From: Malus domestica
Lineage: Eukaryota > Streptophyta > Magnoliopsida > Rosales > Rosaceae
Reading direction: 5' to 3'
Length of the DNA stretch: 64,000 bases
Assembly (NCBI RefSeq): GCF_042453785.1
Contig: NC_091668.1
Location: 7,956,001 to 8,020,000 of the forward strand
In this document: positions 47,058-58,400 of the stretch, in pieces
Position numbering within the stretch: position 1 is the first letter of the stretch
How the letters are laid out: each line of letters begins with the position of its first letter
Notes under the pieces: generated by a model
What the model was told of the DNA's origin: nothing
Database searches by the model: none
Seen by the model: the letters and a program-made list of their open reading frames with translations, nothing else
Program-made: the position numbers and the translations under genes

Positions 47058-48600
47058 GGACTAAAAAAATAATGATGTTTTCGAGTCTTAAATTGATATG
47101 TATTAGTAATAAATGAGCATTAAATTAAATATTTTGATAACACGTCATATAATTTACAAATTTGCACTACAAATTTGGTCTACGTATTACTCATTGTTGA
47201 AGATTAGACTTGAATTGAAACAAATATTTAAAAATAACAAACTACATAGCTACTAGCTAGTAACTAAAAATAAATTAACAACCAAACAAAAATTTGTTAA
47301 AATTGAAAAAAATAAACATGCCCATAGCGTTTCGAACTTAGGACCTCTTGCTAATTTTAAACAACAAAAACCGTTGCTTCTAATTAAACTTCTTGATCCT
47401 TTAACCAAATTTTATAAAGTTATACTCTTCTGAAAAGAAATTTGTAAAAATTAGAAAATAAATAAACACATATGGTGTTTTGAACTCAAGACCTCTTATT
47501 ATTTTCAAATGACCAAACCACCTCTTCTACTTAAATTTCTGTGTCATTGAACCAAATTTTATAAATTTATACTCTTATGAAAACATATATAAATATACCG
47601 TCCTAATAATTTTGGTGCCCCCAATATTTTTGGGCCCCGGACGGTTGCCCTGCTTGCACTGAGCCTGGGCCGGCTGATTTCGGGTTTGACCTACTCGGGC
47701 TCGGGGAGGACGGAAATCTTTTGGGTTGTATATGCAGGCAGAGCTGGTTCATGCTCGCTTTGCAATGCTTGGAGTTGCAGGAATTCTTCTTACAGATATA
47801 AGAGCAACATGGTATTCTGGTGTTTTTTTTTTTTTCTTTCTGTGGACTCATTAGAAAATACTAAAATGAATTTAAATGATCTGATTTGTTGATCTTTTAA
47901 AAGTTTTTCTTTCATTGTATCATGAGATTTGTTAATTTTCGCCTCGTCCATCTATATTATAGCACGTTGATCATTTTTCCCTTTACTACTGTGCTTATAG
48001 ATTTGTTGAAACTAAAAGATACATGGATTTCAAAACTCCTGGATCTCAAGCCCAAGATGGATCATTCTTTGGATTATAATCTGCATTTGAAGGTTTAGAA
48101 CCTGGGGAATCTTCTTTGCCTTGGAATCCCATCTTTACGTTGATTGCACAGTAATAGTCACACCGTCACATACTATTACCAATCCACTCATATATTATAA
48201 TACGGGTATTTCATAGTTTATACTAAACATTACGTCCCACAAAATGTCAACATTATTGTCTACTTATATTATGATTCATTAATTAGTAACACTGAGTATA
48301 TGATTATCAGATATCCCAGACGTCTGTTGCTAAATCCTCTTGGTCTAGTAAAAGAGATCAAGAATGCTCATGAGTGGAAGCTAAAGAGATTAAGAACGGT
48401 ACAAATTGTTCAGACTCTTGCAAATTCTGCTTCTTAAAATGTAAATCCAAGTATGTATATGGTTTTTGTCTTTGTCATAGGATTTTCGGTCTAGTGAAAG
48501 AATCCATCCAAAGGTTTCTAACAGTGTTGTATGTGCAAATGTGGCAATGTTGAATGGTTGTAGTGCCATCATCATATGTGGATTTATGTCGATTGTTCAT

Positions 48601-49014
48601 GTCATTGACTGATCACATAACGAATGAGATACATTCATAATTATACACAATTGATTACATATACACTTAGCTTATTCTTCAAAAAATGCTTGACCCCAAA
48701 CTTTTATTTGCATCTACCCTCCTAGGAAAAATGTACAAATTATGAAATTATATTGATGGATGGGTTAACATGTCAATGTCAGCCACGTAGAGAGAAAACT
48801 TGTAGAAATATCATTGTGGTTAAGTTTGTTATTCTGAGTCTAATTCTAGACTTTAATTGTAATTTATATATATGTGCGAGTCATGTACAAGTGTGAAAAT
48901 GTTAGAAAATAAAGTCTGAAGATATAACAAAATAATGCATAATTTATATGTGCGAGTTTCACTCTTAATACCCCCAAAAATCTTTTGTCATAAAGTAAAC
49001 ACCTTAGTATAGGC
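48601..49014. other. Intergenic DNA
   Basis: AT-rich spacer between the LHCA remnant and the second hAT. Nothing recognised. Confidence 0.4.
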
Positions 49015-49234
49015 GGTTAAGTCAGGGCCGGCCCAGGCCCAGTGCAACCAGGGCCATTGTCCAGGGCCCAAAATTTAAAGGGGCACCAAAAAAAAGTCCA
49101 AATAATTAGGTATAAAAAAAAATATTTGTCCAGAGCCCAAAATAAGGAATGGAAGGCAAGAGGCCCAAATTTGACAATAAAGGAAAGGGCCCAATTTTTC
49201 AGGATTTAAAAAAAAATATATATATATATATATA

Positions 49235-49443
49235 GGAATTGCTTAAGGGGAGGGATCCCCATTTTTTAAAAAAAATGGGGACACGCTCCCCACCGTTAGA
49301 TTTGACTTAAATGAAATCCTGTGGTTGAGATTCTATGACCTGTGTTTTAATCTCAACCACACAATTTCATTAAAGTCAATCTAACGGTGGGGAGCGTGTC
49401 CCCATTTTTTTTGAAAAAATGGGGATCCCTCCCCTTAAGCTCC

Positions 49444-49446
<3 letters not shown>
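49235..49446. mobile_element. Second fold-back MITE in a (TA)n tract, inside the hAT
   Basis: 212 bp, almost entirely a hairpin. GCTTAAGGGGAGGGATCCCC on the left is matched inverted on the right, followed by GGGGACACGCTCCCCACCGT and its complement. It is flanked on both sides by TA repeats. It shares the terminal core CTTAAGGGGAGGGATCCCCA with the MITE at 12575-12974 but has a different interior. Confidence 0.85.
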
Positions 49447-49489
<43 letters not shown>

Positions 49490-50123
49490 AACCGGCCAGG
49501 TTTTAGCCTAAAAAAAAAAAACAATAATGTAAAGGGACCACTTTTCCCCGGTCCCCACCCCCCCCCCCAACTCCCACCTAGCCCTAATTCCCCTTTTCCC
49601 AATTCCCCACCCGCCCCTTTGTTTCCCCCAGTGCCTTGTTATTTTCCCACCCCACTGCCATCTGCGCTGCTGTTGCAGCTTCCAGCCTTCCAACCTCGAC
49701 ACACAGACACAGGCCAACCACAGGTCCTTGTCTTTCTCAGCCTCAATCCCTGCTGCCGGTTGCCATTGTGCATTCACCAACCGAGTAACTTTTGAGGTAA
49801 TTTGATAAACTAATTTTTAAAATTTGAATTATTAATTCATAATTTAAATTAAATTTTGCAAGTGACATATAATTATATGATAATTGATGTATAGAATTGT
49901 TGTTGTTGATGGATTGAATTCTTGATTAATTGAATTATTTGATTTCATATGTGTTAGTGCTTTTATAATATGTTAAACCATATGTGTTAGTGCTTTTATA
50001 ATGTATAATAGATGTTAGTGTTTTTATAATATATAATATGTGTTGGACTTGGAATGATAATTTTAATAGGAAATTTTTGTTATATCATGTGTAGGTAATT
50101 TTTGCAAACAAATTATCAAAGCC

Positions 50124-51121
50124 ATGTCTTTTAGGAAACAACTCTCTGGTAATATGAAAAGGAAAAAAAAGGCAAATGATAACGAAATTGCCGAAAGTTT
50201 AAGAGGATCTCTTAATAAATTTTTTTCTACAAAGAATGAGTTGGTTGAAAATTTGAGAGAAAATGATGTTGGTGAAGAGTCACAAAATGTTGTTGGAGAG
50301 TCTCATGATCATGAAATTGGTGGTTATGTGGAGGAAGATGTTAATGACCAAGAAAATAGTGGTGATTTAGAGGAAAATGTTGGTGATGAGTCTCAAGATC
50401 ATGAAAATGGTGGTGATGTGGATTTAAATGTTGATGATGATCATATTGGTGTAGAGGAAAATATTGAATCTCCTGAACCTATTTTCCATTTAAACATTTA
50501 TGATCCAAAAGTTTGAGATAGCCTTAATGTAGAAATGAGAGACTTACTTATAGAAAAGGGACCAATTCGAGAAACTAATTTTACGTATCCTAAGGACAAA
50601 CTCTCTAGAAAATTTTCATCACACTACTATGGTCGAAAATTACGAACGGGTGAAATTTATGATAGGAAATGGCTTGTGTATTCAAAAGAGTTGGATAAAG
50701 TCTTTTGCTTTTGTTGTAAATTGTTTAAAACAATTGCCTCAAAAAGTGAGTTAGCAAAAGATGGAATTAGTGATTGGAGACATCTTGGTGTGAAGATTGA
50801 CCAACATGAAAAGAGTAAAGAGCATCTCGTTAATTCGAGAACTTGGGCTGAGTTGAAAAGTAGATTGACAAAAAATCAGACAATTGACAGAGAATTTCAA
50901 TTGCGAATCAAGAAATAGACAAATCATTGGAAACAAGTGATGCTTAGAATTATTGCTGTTGTGAAATCTTACTTGCGGACCACTATGACTCAAGATAGGC
51001 TAAATGGATTAGCAATCTTATGCATTGAAAAGGATGAGATTGAAGACTTGGAGTATGATGATATAATTGATGATTTTGCTTCAAAAAATACTAGAAGACA
51101 ATTTCTTAAAGTTGAAATTTG
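50124..51121 (+). pseudogene. hAT transposase remnant, TTF zinc finger and dimerisation end
   Basis: At 50124-50516 an acidic N-terminal region is made of imperfect repeats (SQDHENGGDV-type) and ends in a TGA stop. The next frame (50535-50918) carries a TTF-type zinc finger: YDRKWLVYSKELDKVFCFCC, then WRHLGVKIDQHEKSKEH. A TAG stop after LRIKK ends it. The following stretch jumps from IIAVVKSYLRTTMTQ straight to the hAT C-terminal RLNGLAILCIEKDE (about 50998), so the RNase H-like catalytic core is missing. The product could bind DNA ends at most; it cannot cut. Family by resemblance to plant ZMYM1-like hAT proteins. Confidence 0.85.
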
Positions 51122-51371
51122 AAGGAGATTTGCTAGGAGTGGTTGTATATGATTGTACTTTTGATTGTCGGGGTTTAGGTACTATGTCACCCCCGTTGTA
51201 TATTTTCTCAGGTAATATAATTTGGGCGCGAGGGCCTAGTCCTCCAATTTCGACTGGGTTCCAGCCCTCGTTAAATAATTTTTTTTAACATATGTTTTTG
51301 TATTAAAAAAAGGCACATTTTGAACTTTCGCACTGGACACCCAAAAACTCAGGACCGGCCCTGGATTAAGT

Positions 51372-51640
51372 TGAGACATTATCGGTGAAACAAACGTCTA
51401 GGATAAATGCTGAAAATTATTTGAATTGTAAGTTTTTTGCGAGAACGATTGGGCCGAAATTTACATCGGCTTTCCATTATATCGGCCCACTATCCTTAAC
51501 CTGTATAATCTTGACCCACGTTAAGCGGGACCCGAACATGACACGGGCGGACTTCGCGTCGCGTTGGTACGACGCACCTAACACTTCCAAGCGGGAGTAG
51601 AAAAGTAGATGTTCAAATTTCAGCCGTGCGATTAAATTAA
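51372..51640. promoter_or_regulatory. Presumed HIT4 promoter region
   Basis: About 270 bp between the hAT's right end and the HIT4 leader. GC content rises here compared with the transposon. No clear TATA box was seen. The hAT therefore sits right at the distal edge of this promoter. Confidence 0.4.
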
Positions 51641-52302
51641 CGGTTCAGATGTAATAAAGTGAAACGGTACGATGTGTTGGAGTTTATAAGCAAAGAGAGG
51701 AGGCGAAGGTTCTCACTTTTGCCTAATAAGGAGCCCCCTGCCGCGATTTTGTTTCCAATTTTCAAAAAAACCCAGATTGTGTTGCACTTTTCAGTCCTCG
51801 AAGCCACGAAAGACTCTTCGGGTAAGAAATTTCTGTTCGATATGCTACTATTTTGCAGAAATTTTGAATTTTTATTGGTTTTGATTTGGCTTTTTAGGGT
51901 TTTGTAGGGGATTTGATTTGGGTTTTTCTGGGTTTTGGATTTTGATTTTTCCTAGGGTTTTTATACCTGTCAATGAATTCTGGGACGATGAACTGCTCTT
52001 TGGGTTTTATGATTTTGTATTAGGGTTGATTTGGTTTGAAATTTGGATCTTTCGCTTGAAATGATGAACTGCTCTTTGGGTTTCTTTTATAATTTTGATC
52101 TTCGATTAGACGTACGATTATAAAAGTTTAAAGTTAAATCCTTGATTCATATTATTGTGCACAGGAAATTATTTTTCGAAATCGCGGAAGAACTTTGTGT
52201 GTCTATCCATTGAATTGTGTTATTAAAAGTACAAAACCTAACCCTAGGCCCGTAGCCCTGATTTTCGATTTGTATTTGTCTTTTGGTGTTTTGCAGAATA
52301 CA

Positions 52303-53358
52303 ATGGCGAGAGGAGCTAAGAGGAAGGCCAGCCAGAGGGAAGAAAACAAGGAAAATTCGACCAAGTTGGACAACCACAAAGAACAATCGAGCAAGGCTGC
52401 CACTCTGTCAAAGCGGGTCACGGCCTCCCACCCCCAATCTGAGCCTGAGTACTTTGAGGAGCCCCGCCAATTGGAAGATCTCTGGAAGGCTGCCTTCCCT
52501 GTTGGGACTGAGTGGGATCACTTGGACAAGGTGTACCAATTCAAGTGGGATTTCTCAAATCTTGAACAAGCATTTGAAGAGGGGGGCAAGCTGCACGATC
52601 TTGGGAACAACAAAGTGTATCTCTTCAGTGGTACGGAGCCTCAACAAGTCCCTTATAAGGGTGATTTGAAAATTATTTACATACCCATTGTGGTGGCTGT
52701 TGTATCGCCTTGCCCACCTTCTGACAAAATTGGGATTAAGTCAGTTCAGAGAGAGACTGAAGAAATTGTTCCAATGAAACAGATGAAAATGGACTGGATT
52801 CCATTTATTCCTTTTGACAAGAGAGACAGCCAAGTTGTTGAATATAGTCGAAATTCTCCTCAAATATTCGTCTTGGGATGCACTCAGAGAAGGGCTGCTT
52901 TGAAACACATGAAGATTGACCGTCTAAAGAAATTTGATTACTGCTTGCCTTATCTAATGCCTATCAAGGAAGAGGAGCTTGAGCTGAGCACTGAGGTTGA
53001 CATACTTTTTCCACAGGAACCAAATCCACCGGTTTACTGTGTGTTTGATTGGCAGTTTGATGAAGTTGAGGAGTTTACTGACGAGCGGATAAAAGAGGAG
53101 GAACTATCTGCAGATCAAAAGGATGCCTTCACGGAGTTTGTCAAGGAGAAAGTACGTCAACAAAAGAAAGAAAACCGAGAGAAGAAGGAGGCCCGCAGAG
53201 TAGCATTTGAAAAAATGAGTACGGAAACTAAAGCAGCATTTGAAAATTTGAGGTATTACAAATTCTACCCCGTGCAAACACCTGATACTCCTGACATATC
53301 TGGTGTCAAGGCTGCATACATCAACAGGTACTACAACAAGGCTCATGAGGTTCTGTGA
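52303..53358 (+). CDS. HIT4: HEAT INTOLERANT 4-like protein (HIT4)
   Basis: Nuclear protein family. Arabidopsis HIT4 is needed for heat-induced chromatin decondensation and release of silencing. The single coding exon has 351 residues. The N-terminus (MARGAKRKASQREENKE) is basic and nuclear-localisation-like. A conserved core follows: EPEYFEEPRQLEDLWKAAFP, GTEWDHLDKVYQFKWDFSNL, IPIVVAVVSPCPPSDKIGIK. A charged Lys/Glu helix lies at about 285-325, and the C-terminus is NRYYNKAHEVL. I placed the start at 52303 because TTTTGCAG, a likely 3' splice site, ends six bases upstream. The open frame extends further 5', but those residues look like leader and intron. A 5'-UTR intron probably starts near 51820 (TCGG|GTAAG). 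Confidence 0.92.
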   Translation: MARGAKRKASQREENKENSTKLDNHKEQSSKAATLSKRVTASHPQSEPEYFEEPRQLEDLWKAAFPVGTEWDHLDKVYQFKWDFSNLEQAFEEGGKLHDLGNNKVYLFSGTEPQQVPYKGDLKIIYIPIVVAVVSPCPPSDKIGIKSVQRETEEIVPMKQMKMDWIPFIPFDKRDSQVVEYSRNSPQIFVLGCTQRRAALKHMKIDRLKKFDYCLPYLMPIKEEELELSTEVDILFPQEPNPPVYCVFDWQFDEVEEFTDERIKEEELSADQKDAFTEFVKEKVRQQKKENREKKEARRVAFEKMSTETKAAFENLRYYKFYPVQTPDTPDISGVKAAYINRYYNKAHEVL

Positions 53359-54597
53359 TAAGTTTCACTTTCATCAAGATCCCTTGTTTGGCCTGCGCAT
53401 AATGCTAAGGTAATTGAAACTGTTGCGTTTACTGTGTCCCAAAGTGTTGGGAAAAGAGAAAAGTTCACATGCTCCTGTTGTTATTTGATCTCATTTGAAA
53501 TCATATAAACACCAATGTATCCTTAAATTTTGTAGCTCTGGTCATTTGTTTACCTTCTGTTGGAATAATGCTTCATATATGAAATTTGAGGAGTCTCTAT
53601 ATCTGAAATTGTTTGATGCACTGTTTTACATGAGTAAACTTGTCTTGTTTAATTGTACGTCCGATTAGAAGGGTTCTTTTCACTTGAATGAAAATTTAGT
53701 CCGATGGTTCTGTTGCTCTTGCTGAATCATACGAAGTTGAGACGTCTCGTTATGTTTCGTTCGGCTTTTATTTGTATGTTGCAACATAAATAAGAGATTA
53801 CTTGGCAATCCCTTCAAATTTACCTAACACTGCCTTGGTATCTTTCACATTCTTGTTTTGCTTAGTTCTGAAACAAAATCAATTGCTTAAACTTAATTGC
53901 ATTGAGCCGGGCGAGGAAGAAATTTTCATTGGTGTACTTCCGATCAAGTTGAAGAGAGATGCTATTGGTCTGGCTTCTCTTCAGCCCAGATTGTTGCAAA
54001 GATCATCGTTTTGCTTGCAACTGTCTCCTGCCCGGCGAAATCTCTTCAAAGTCTCTATTGCTTGCTGCATCGAGAATAGCCTCTCTTTCTGAACGTTCTT
54101 CATCCTTTATCCGCAAAGTCATAAGTTATCTTTTTGCGGTATTTATAGATAGGAAGGGAGATTGATGATAACACCTCATGTCTGGCATTAAGAACTTGTG
54201 AGTCCGTATCATGCTCGAGAGACCAGCTCCCGTAGTCATTTGATTAGTGCCCTTGTTTTCGGATCAATAAAACATCATTGAAACTATGAATGAATGCCAA
54301 AAAGTATGAATTTCAACTATAAGTAGCTCATGAAAAGTTCAAACCCAAATTCTTTCATTACAGCAAACGCGAACCAACATTATACTGAATTTCTCTTATT
54401 CTCCCTTCTCAATAGTACCCTTTGCTCCAAAAACATCCTTACAGTGAGCAAAACTATCATCCAATTAACTTATCATACAACAAACAATTTTCCAGTATTC
54501 TCATGTACACTCGAGTAAACATCCATTTACGGTCACTCTGAGAGAAACAACCTTGTAAAGGAGGTAAAAAATCACAACAGACATGTTCTGGTTTCAA
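53359..54597. other. Intergenic DNA between convergent HIT4 and WEB1-like genes
   Basis: Both genes end here, so it holds two 3' flanks. Frames at 53802-54092 and 53959-54165 overlap in different registers and have no motif. Confidence 0.4.
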
Positions 54598-57515
54598 TCA
54601 AGAGTTGTTTGCCTTGTTTTGATGCGCCCTTCTTCTGGCCAAGAACATAAAAATCCGTGGAAAGAACGACTTCTTTTTCTTCTTTCCCTGCTTTACTTCT
54701 GTGGGTGATGGACTGGCTTCGATGGGGCTTCCAAGTCCATGCTTGGGGCTTGATGAATATTGCTCGGGTGCGGCAGAATCAGCTGCCTCGTCAAAGTTCT
54801 TAGATTCTTTCCTAGCCTCAAAACTAGCCCTCGGGCTTTTAGTGGGAGTTACTGCTGCCTGAGCAGGTTCACCAAGCTTTCGTCGTTGCTCATGTTCGGC
54901 CCTCCACTTTCTCAGCTCCTGCTCAACACCCAACTTGCCTTCCTTGGCCTTCTCAGCCTTTTCCATTGCAACCTTGAGTGCTTCTTTTCTTGCAGCCATT
55001 TCCCGATTCACTTCTTCCAACTTTTCCAAGCTTTTGAGCTCAGACTCCTTGGCCACCTCGATTTGGGAATTTGCAGCTGCAACTCTTGTGTTCGCCTGTT
55101 CTTCTGCATCATGGGCCCGTTTGCTGAGCTCATAATACTCCGCTACAGAAAGTGTTACCCCAGTTGGTGAATCAGTATCGTTGGTGCTTCTAGCTTGTTC
55201 ACTTTCTTGCAAAGCTTTAATTGCTGCTAACGCCAACTTCTCGGAGGCCCTAGCGGCCTCTATTTCCTTTTGTGCTGCGAGTAATCTACTTTCCACAGTA
55301 CGTGCTCCAGCCTTTACTTGCTCTGCTTCTTCCCTTGCCTTGCGCAGCTCTTCACCAGCCGTTTCAGCAAGTACCTTTGCCTGGTCAGCCTCTTGTGCCG
55401 CTTGCTGTAATTCTTTGGGTAGCTCCACCATCTTCTCTCTGGCTTCTTTCTCCTTCATCTGAACTAGAGCTATTTCCGACCTAGTCTTCTCCAGGTCAGC
55501 TTCAAGAGATGCAACGGCCACTGATGCCATTCCTTCTCTCTGTGTAATGGTGGCGAGAGCTGATTTCTCACTTTCAAGTTCTGATTTTAATGATGTGGCA
55601 GCCACCTTTAAGATATTTACTTCAGCAATTGCTTTCTCTACGTTGAGCTTCACTTCCTCCAGCTCCTTCTTTGCAGAAGCAACTGCAACTTGTATATCGG
55701 TACGAGTTTTCTTCTCTGGTTCCTGTAGCCCATCTTTCAAGAGTCCTCCATCACTTTCCACCTTTAACCTTGATTCCATATATGCAGCTAATTCAGATTT
55801 CAAATCAAGTAGCAAGGCCGAGGCCGTGTCTAGTTTTGACTTGAGATCCTTAGCCGACATAATTTGGTGGTTAAGTTTCTGAATCTCCTCTTCTGCCTGC
55901 TTTAACTCTTTCTCCCAATGAAGCGAATCTTGTTCCTTGGCCATGATTGCTCCAATCCTTTGTTCCTCCGCTTCCAAATGAGCGGCATGCGCAGCCTCTA
56001 ATGACTCCTTCATGGCAATCAGCTCAATAGTCAGTTCTTCCACTGTTTTCTCCACTTCCTTGGATGCAGAGACAGCCTCTTCAGCTTTTTTAATAGCTGT
56101 ATCTTTCTCTGTCACTAAAGAAGCATATTCCTTGTGCAGCGCTTCCAGCTCCTCTTTAACCGATTTCAGCTCCGTCACTGCAGCTGTATGCCTTGCCTTG
56201 GCGACCTCAAGCTGTGCCTTGGCTGCAACACTAGCCTCATCCGCAATACCTTGCTCCATTTCTTCCACCCTTAGTTTGGCAAGTTCGGAGTCTTGTTTTG
56301 CCTGTTGTTCTTCAGTTTGTGCTCTCTCCAGGTTGAGTTTCAATTCTTCTACGAGTCTCTTAGTGCTGTCTAGCTCCTTCAATACTTGAACCTTTGCTTT
56401 TTCGGCAGCCTCAGATTGTTTCCTATACTCAGGAATCTCCTCCTGTGCTTGCTCAAGTTCTTGCTCCACAATTTTGCGTCTCTGCACAGCCAAAGAAGAA
56501 ATTACAGTTTGTTTTGGAAAACATAGGTACAATTTTTTGGTTTCAATTTAACGCTTAGAAGAGAGTTTCATAAAAAAATCAAATAAAACACCATTACAGA
56601 TTCTAAGGAAAGGGATTGCGAACTCTAACACCAAGGCAATAAATAACTAATAAAACAGAAAAACTCGAGAAAATTTACCTCCACAGTTTGGATTCTATGG
56701 GCTTTCCAATCAACAATTCCTCCAAATTTGGAAACAGCTTCTTTGACTGATTCAAACGGAGCAGTTGTATCAATAAGACCTCTGTTCTTAGCACTCTTAG
56801 GGGAATCAGTGGCTACCGATCTTCTCGCAGAGAAGCTAGCAAACTTTTTACTGGGTGATGATATTACATTGTTCACATATGCCAGCTTAGCACTCTTAGG
56901 AGAATAAACGGATTCAGTTTTTTTTACAGCATTTCTGGTAACCTTTATATTAGGCAGAGAACGTGTTGTGGGTTGCAGATTGTCCACATTTTTAGGACCC
57001 TGAACTTCTATCTCTGTTTTATTGACTGTACTTACTGAGGCTGAGGCTGAAGTATCTGTTGGATGATTTTGTTCCTGAGATGTGCTATTTGGAGCGTTAT
57101 CGACACTTTTGGGACCCGAATCTTCCACTGGAGCATCGTGAGTATCTTTCTCTGTTTGATTGACCATAATGATTGAGGGTGCAGTATCCGTTGGAAGAAG
57201 TTGATTTTGTTCTGGAGATTTTCTATTTGAAGCATGTTCCACAGTTGGTAATTTACCATTCTCTATCGCTGATGAGCTAGAAGCCGGATTATCTGTTGGA
57301 AGTGATTGATTTTGTTCAAGAGAGGGGCCTCCGTCAGAAGAACTTTGTGTAGTTTCTAATTTAGGGTTGTCCGTTGTTGACAAATGACTGTTACTTTCAA
57401 CTTTGTCGTGCTTGTCTGTATTCACAGGTGCATCCCCAGCAGATTGTTGATCATGGTTGGAGGACGAAGAAGATTCTGTGGGAGGCATTACTTCTGCAGT
57501 TTTCACAACCTCCAT
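54598..57515 (-). CDS. WEB1: WEB family coiled-coil protein (WEB1-like, chloroplast movement)
   Basis: WEB1 acts with PMI2 in blue-light chloroplast photorelocation. Two minus-strand exons join in phase 0: 56679-57515 and 54598-56481, giving 906 residues. Residues 1 to about 230 are Ser/Asn/Asp-rich and disordered, with repeated phrases of the type [10 protein letters not shown]. The WEB signature follows near 255-279 ([28 protein letters not shown]). From about 280 to 800 the chain is almost continuous coiled coil ([22 protein letters not shown] and later). The tail ends in a basic patch ([22 protein letters not shown]). The start MEVVKTAEV (57515) is preferred to an in-frame ATG nine codons upstream because WEB proteins start this way; the longer form is possible. 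A 5'-UTR intron probably spans about 57560-58170. Confidence 0.93.
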
Positions 57516-57559
57516 TCCAAGAACGTGTGGGAAGGAATGCAACGCGCAAAATCTACAAT

Positions 57560-58400
57560 CTGAGTAAAAGAAATCAGATCAACAAAACAAGGATGAAAAA
57601 GTATACGAAGAATCAACCAATAATGAATCGATCTTCAGTTTCACCAACCCATAAAAGCCAACAAAATTATAGCTTCTAACAGGCAGAACCTTATGATCAA
57701 ATCTCTTTGCATTATTTCATCAGAATTGCATTCTTTTAGCTCAATAATTCATGTTCTATGAAATTGTAGTAAAAATAGTAAGAAACCAACCAATTCGAAA
57801 TTGCTATCCTTTCTTTTCTGGGGATGTACGGACTCTCAATTATCGAAATTCTCAGAAAAATAAATAAATTTAAAAATAAAATAAAAATCAAACAGCTTCC
57901 AGGCATACAAGGAACAATAAGAACAATTAAACAGCAAGCTTCAAGCTTCATTTAGAAATTACAACAGGAACTTCAAATACTCACTTAAATCATAAATTCC
58001 ACATAGTATCCAAACAAAATCCAAATTCCAATCCAAAAAAGTGAATTAAAACAGAGAATTTGCAAGAACAAGTGTATCAGAGCAAAAAAAAAAAAAATCA
58101 ATGAAAACTCGAACTTTCAACCAAAAATCAACTGAAAAAAAAAAGGAAAGAGAGAGGGAGAGGAACGTACCGGAATAACGAGAAGCGATTGAAAGGAAAG
58201 TGGGAATGGAGTTTCGGAAATTAAGGCAAAAAAATACTACAAAAAAGGATTAAAATTAGCAAAAAATAGCAGCAAAGAAATCGGAGTTAAAAATAGAGGG
58301 AAGAGAAAAATAGCGGGGGAGGAAGAGAGGAGAGAGATGAGTGGAGCTACCTCGTCGTCGTCTCGTCACACACGGATTGGATCCATCTGTACGCTTCTTC
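57560..58400 (-). promoter_or_regulatory. 5' UTR intron, leader and promoter of the WEB1-like gene
   Basis: On the minus strand, CCG|GTACGT (about 58170) looks like a 5' splice site and TTTACTCAG|ATT (about 57560) like a 3' splice site, just before the coding exon. Upstream of it a CT-rich leader (CTCTCTCCTCTC, about 58320-58345) fits a TATA-less plant promoter. Confidence 0.5.

Larger units (their letters stand above)
34313..47676. mobile_element. hAT element (CAGGGCCGG ends) inside an LHCA exon, itself split by a gypsy element
   Basis: The left end CAGGGCCGGTCCAGAG (34313) and the inverted right end CAGCCGGCCCAGGCTC (47676) are related to the ends of the hAT at 49023-51363. A perfect 8-bp target duplication, ATTTCGGG, lies at 34305-34312 and 47677-47684, inside the GDFGFD codons of the antenna gene. 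Without the gypsy insertion the element is about 920 bp, too short for a transposase, so it is non-autonomous. The right part (47316-47600) holds an imperfect tandem duplication of about 150 bp (…TTTCGAACTTAGGACCTCTT… / …TTTTGAACTCAAGACCTCTT…). Confidence 0.88.
33644..48600 (+). pseudogene. Photosystem I antenna gene remnant (LHCA5/LHCA6-like), split by nested transposons
   Basis: Scattered blocks in the right order spell a PSI chlorophyll a/b-binding protein. At about 33644-33842 a damaged transit peptide leads to RPTWLSGLDPPAYLD and a good donor (AAG|GTAAGT). At about 34293 an acceptor joins in phase to MVGDFGFD, which is cut by the hAT insertion and resumes at 47685 as DLLGLGED. QAELVHARFAMLGVAGILLTD follows at about 47735-47805, FVETKRYMDF at about 48003, a block ending FEGLEPG near 48106, and NPLGLVKEIKNAHEWKLK at about 48335. 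Besides the insertion there is an in-frame stop in the transit peptide (near 33760), a frameshift after GED (about 47710), loss of the IRNLPVW segment (near 47808), and a stop after FFGL (near 48078). The last transmembrane helix is barely recognisable near 48540. It is dead; a working copy must be elsewhere. LHCA5 versus LHCA6 is from memory. Confidence 0.85.
49023..51363 (+). mobile_element. hAT element with a deleted transposase (ZMYM1-like)
   Basis: Ends CAGGGCCGGCCCAGG (49023) and, inverted, CAGGGCCGGTCCTGAG (51363). The 8-bp target duplication is near perfect: GGTTAAGT at 49015-49022 and GATTAAGT at 51364-51371. It carries the transposase remnant at 50124-51121 and a fold-back MITE at 49235-49446. 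Its ends resemble those of the hAT at 34313-47676, so both belong to one family, and this kind of element could have mobilised the smaller one. Confidence 0.9.

Noticed and set aside
50124-50516. A host gene for an acidic protein
   Set aside because: It is the N-terminal part of the hAT transposase remnant, inside the element's inverted ends.
52195-52302. A longer HIT4 N-terminus starting at 52195
   Set aside because: The upstream residues are unlike the family and a likely 3' splice site lies six bases before the ATG at 52303.
54760-56389. Several plus-strand Ser/Ala/Leu-rich frames
   Set aside because: Shadows of the WEB1-like coiled-coil exon, whose Glu/Lys/Ala codons leave the other strand open.
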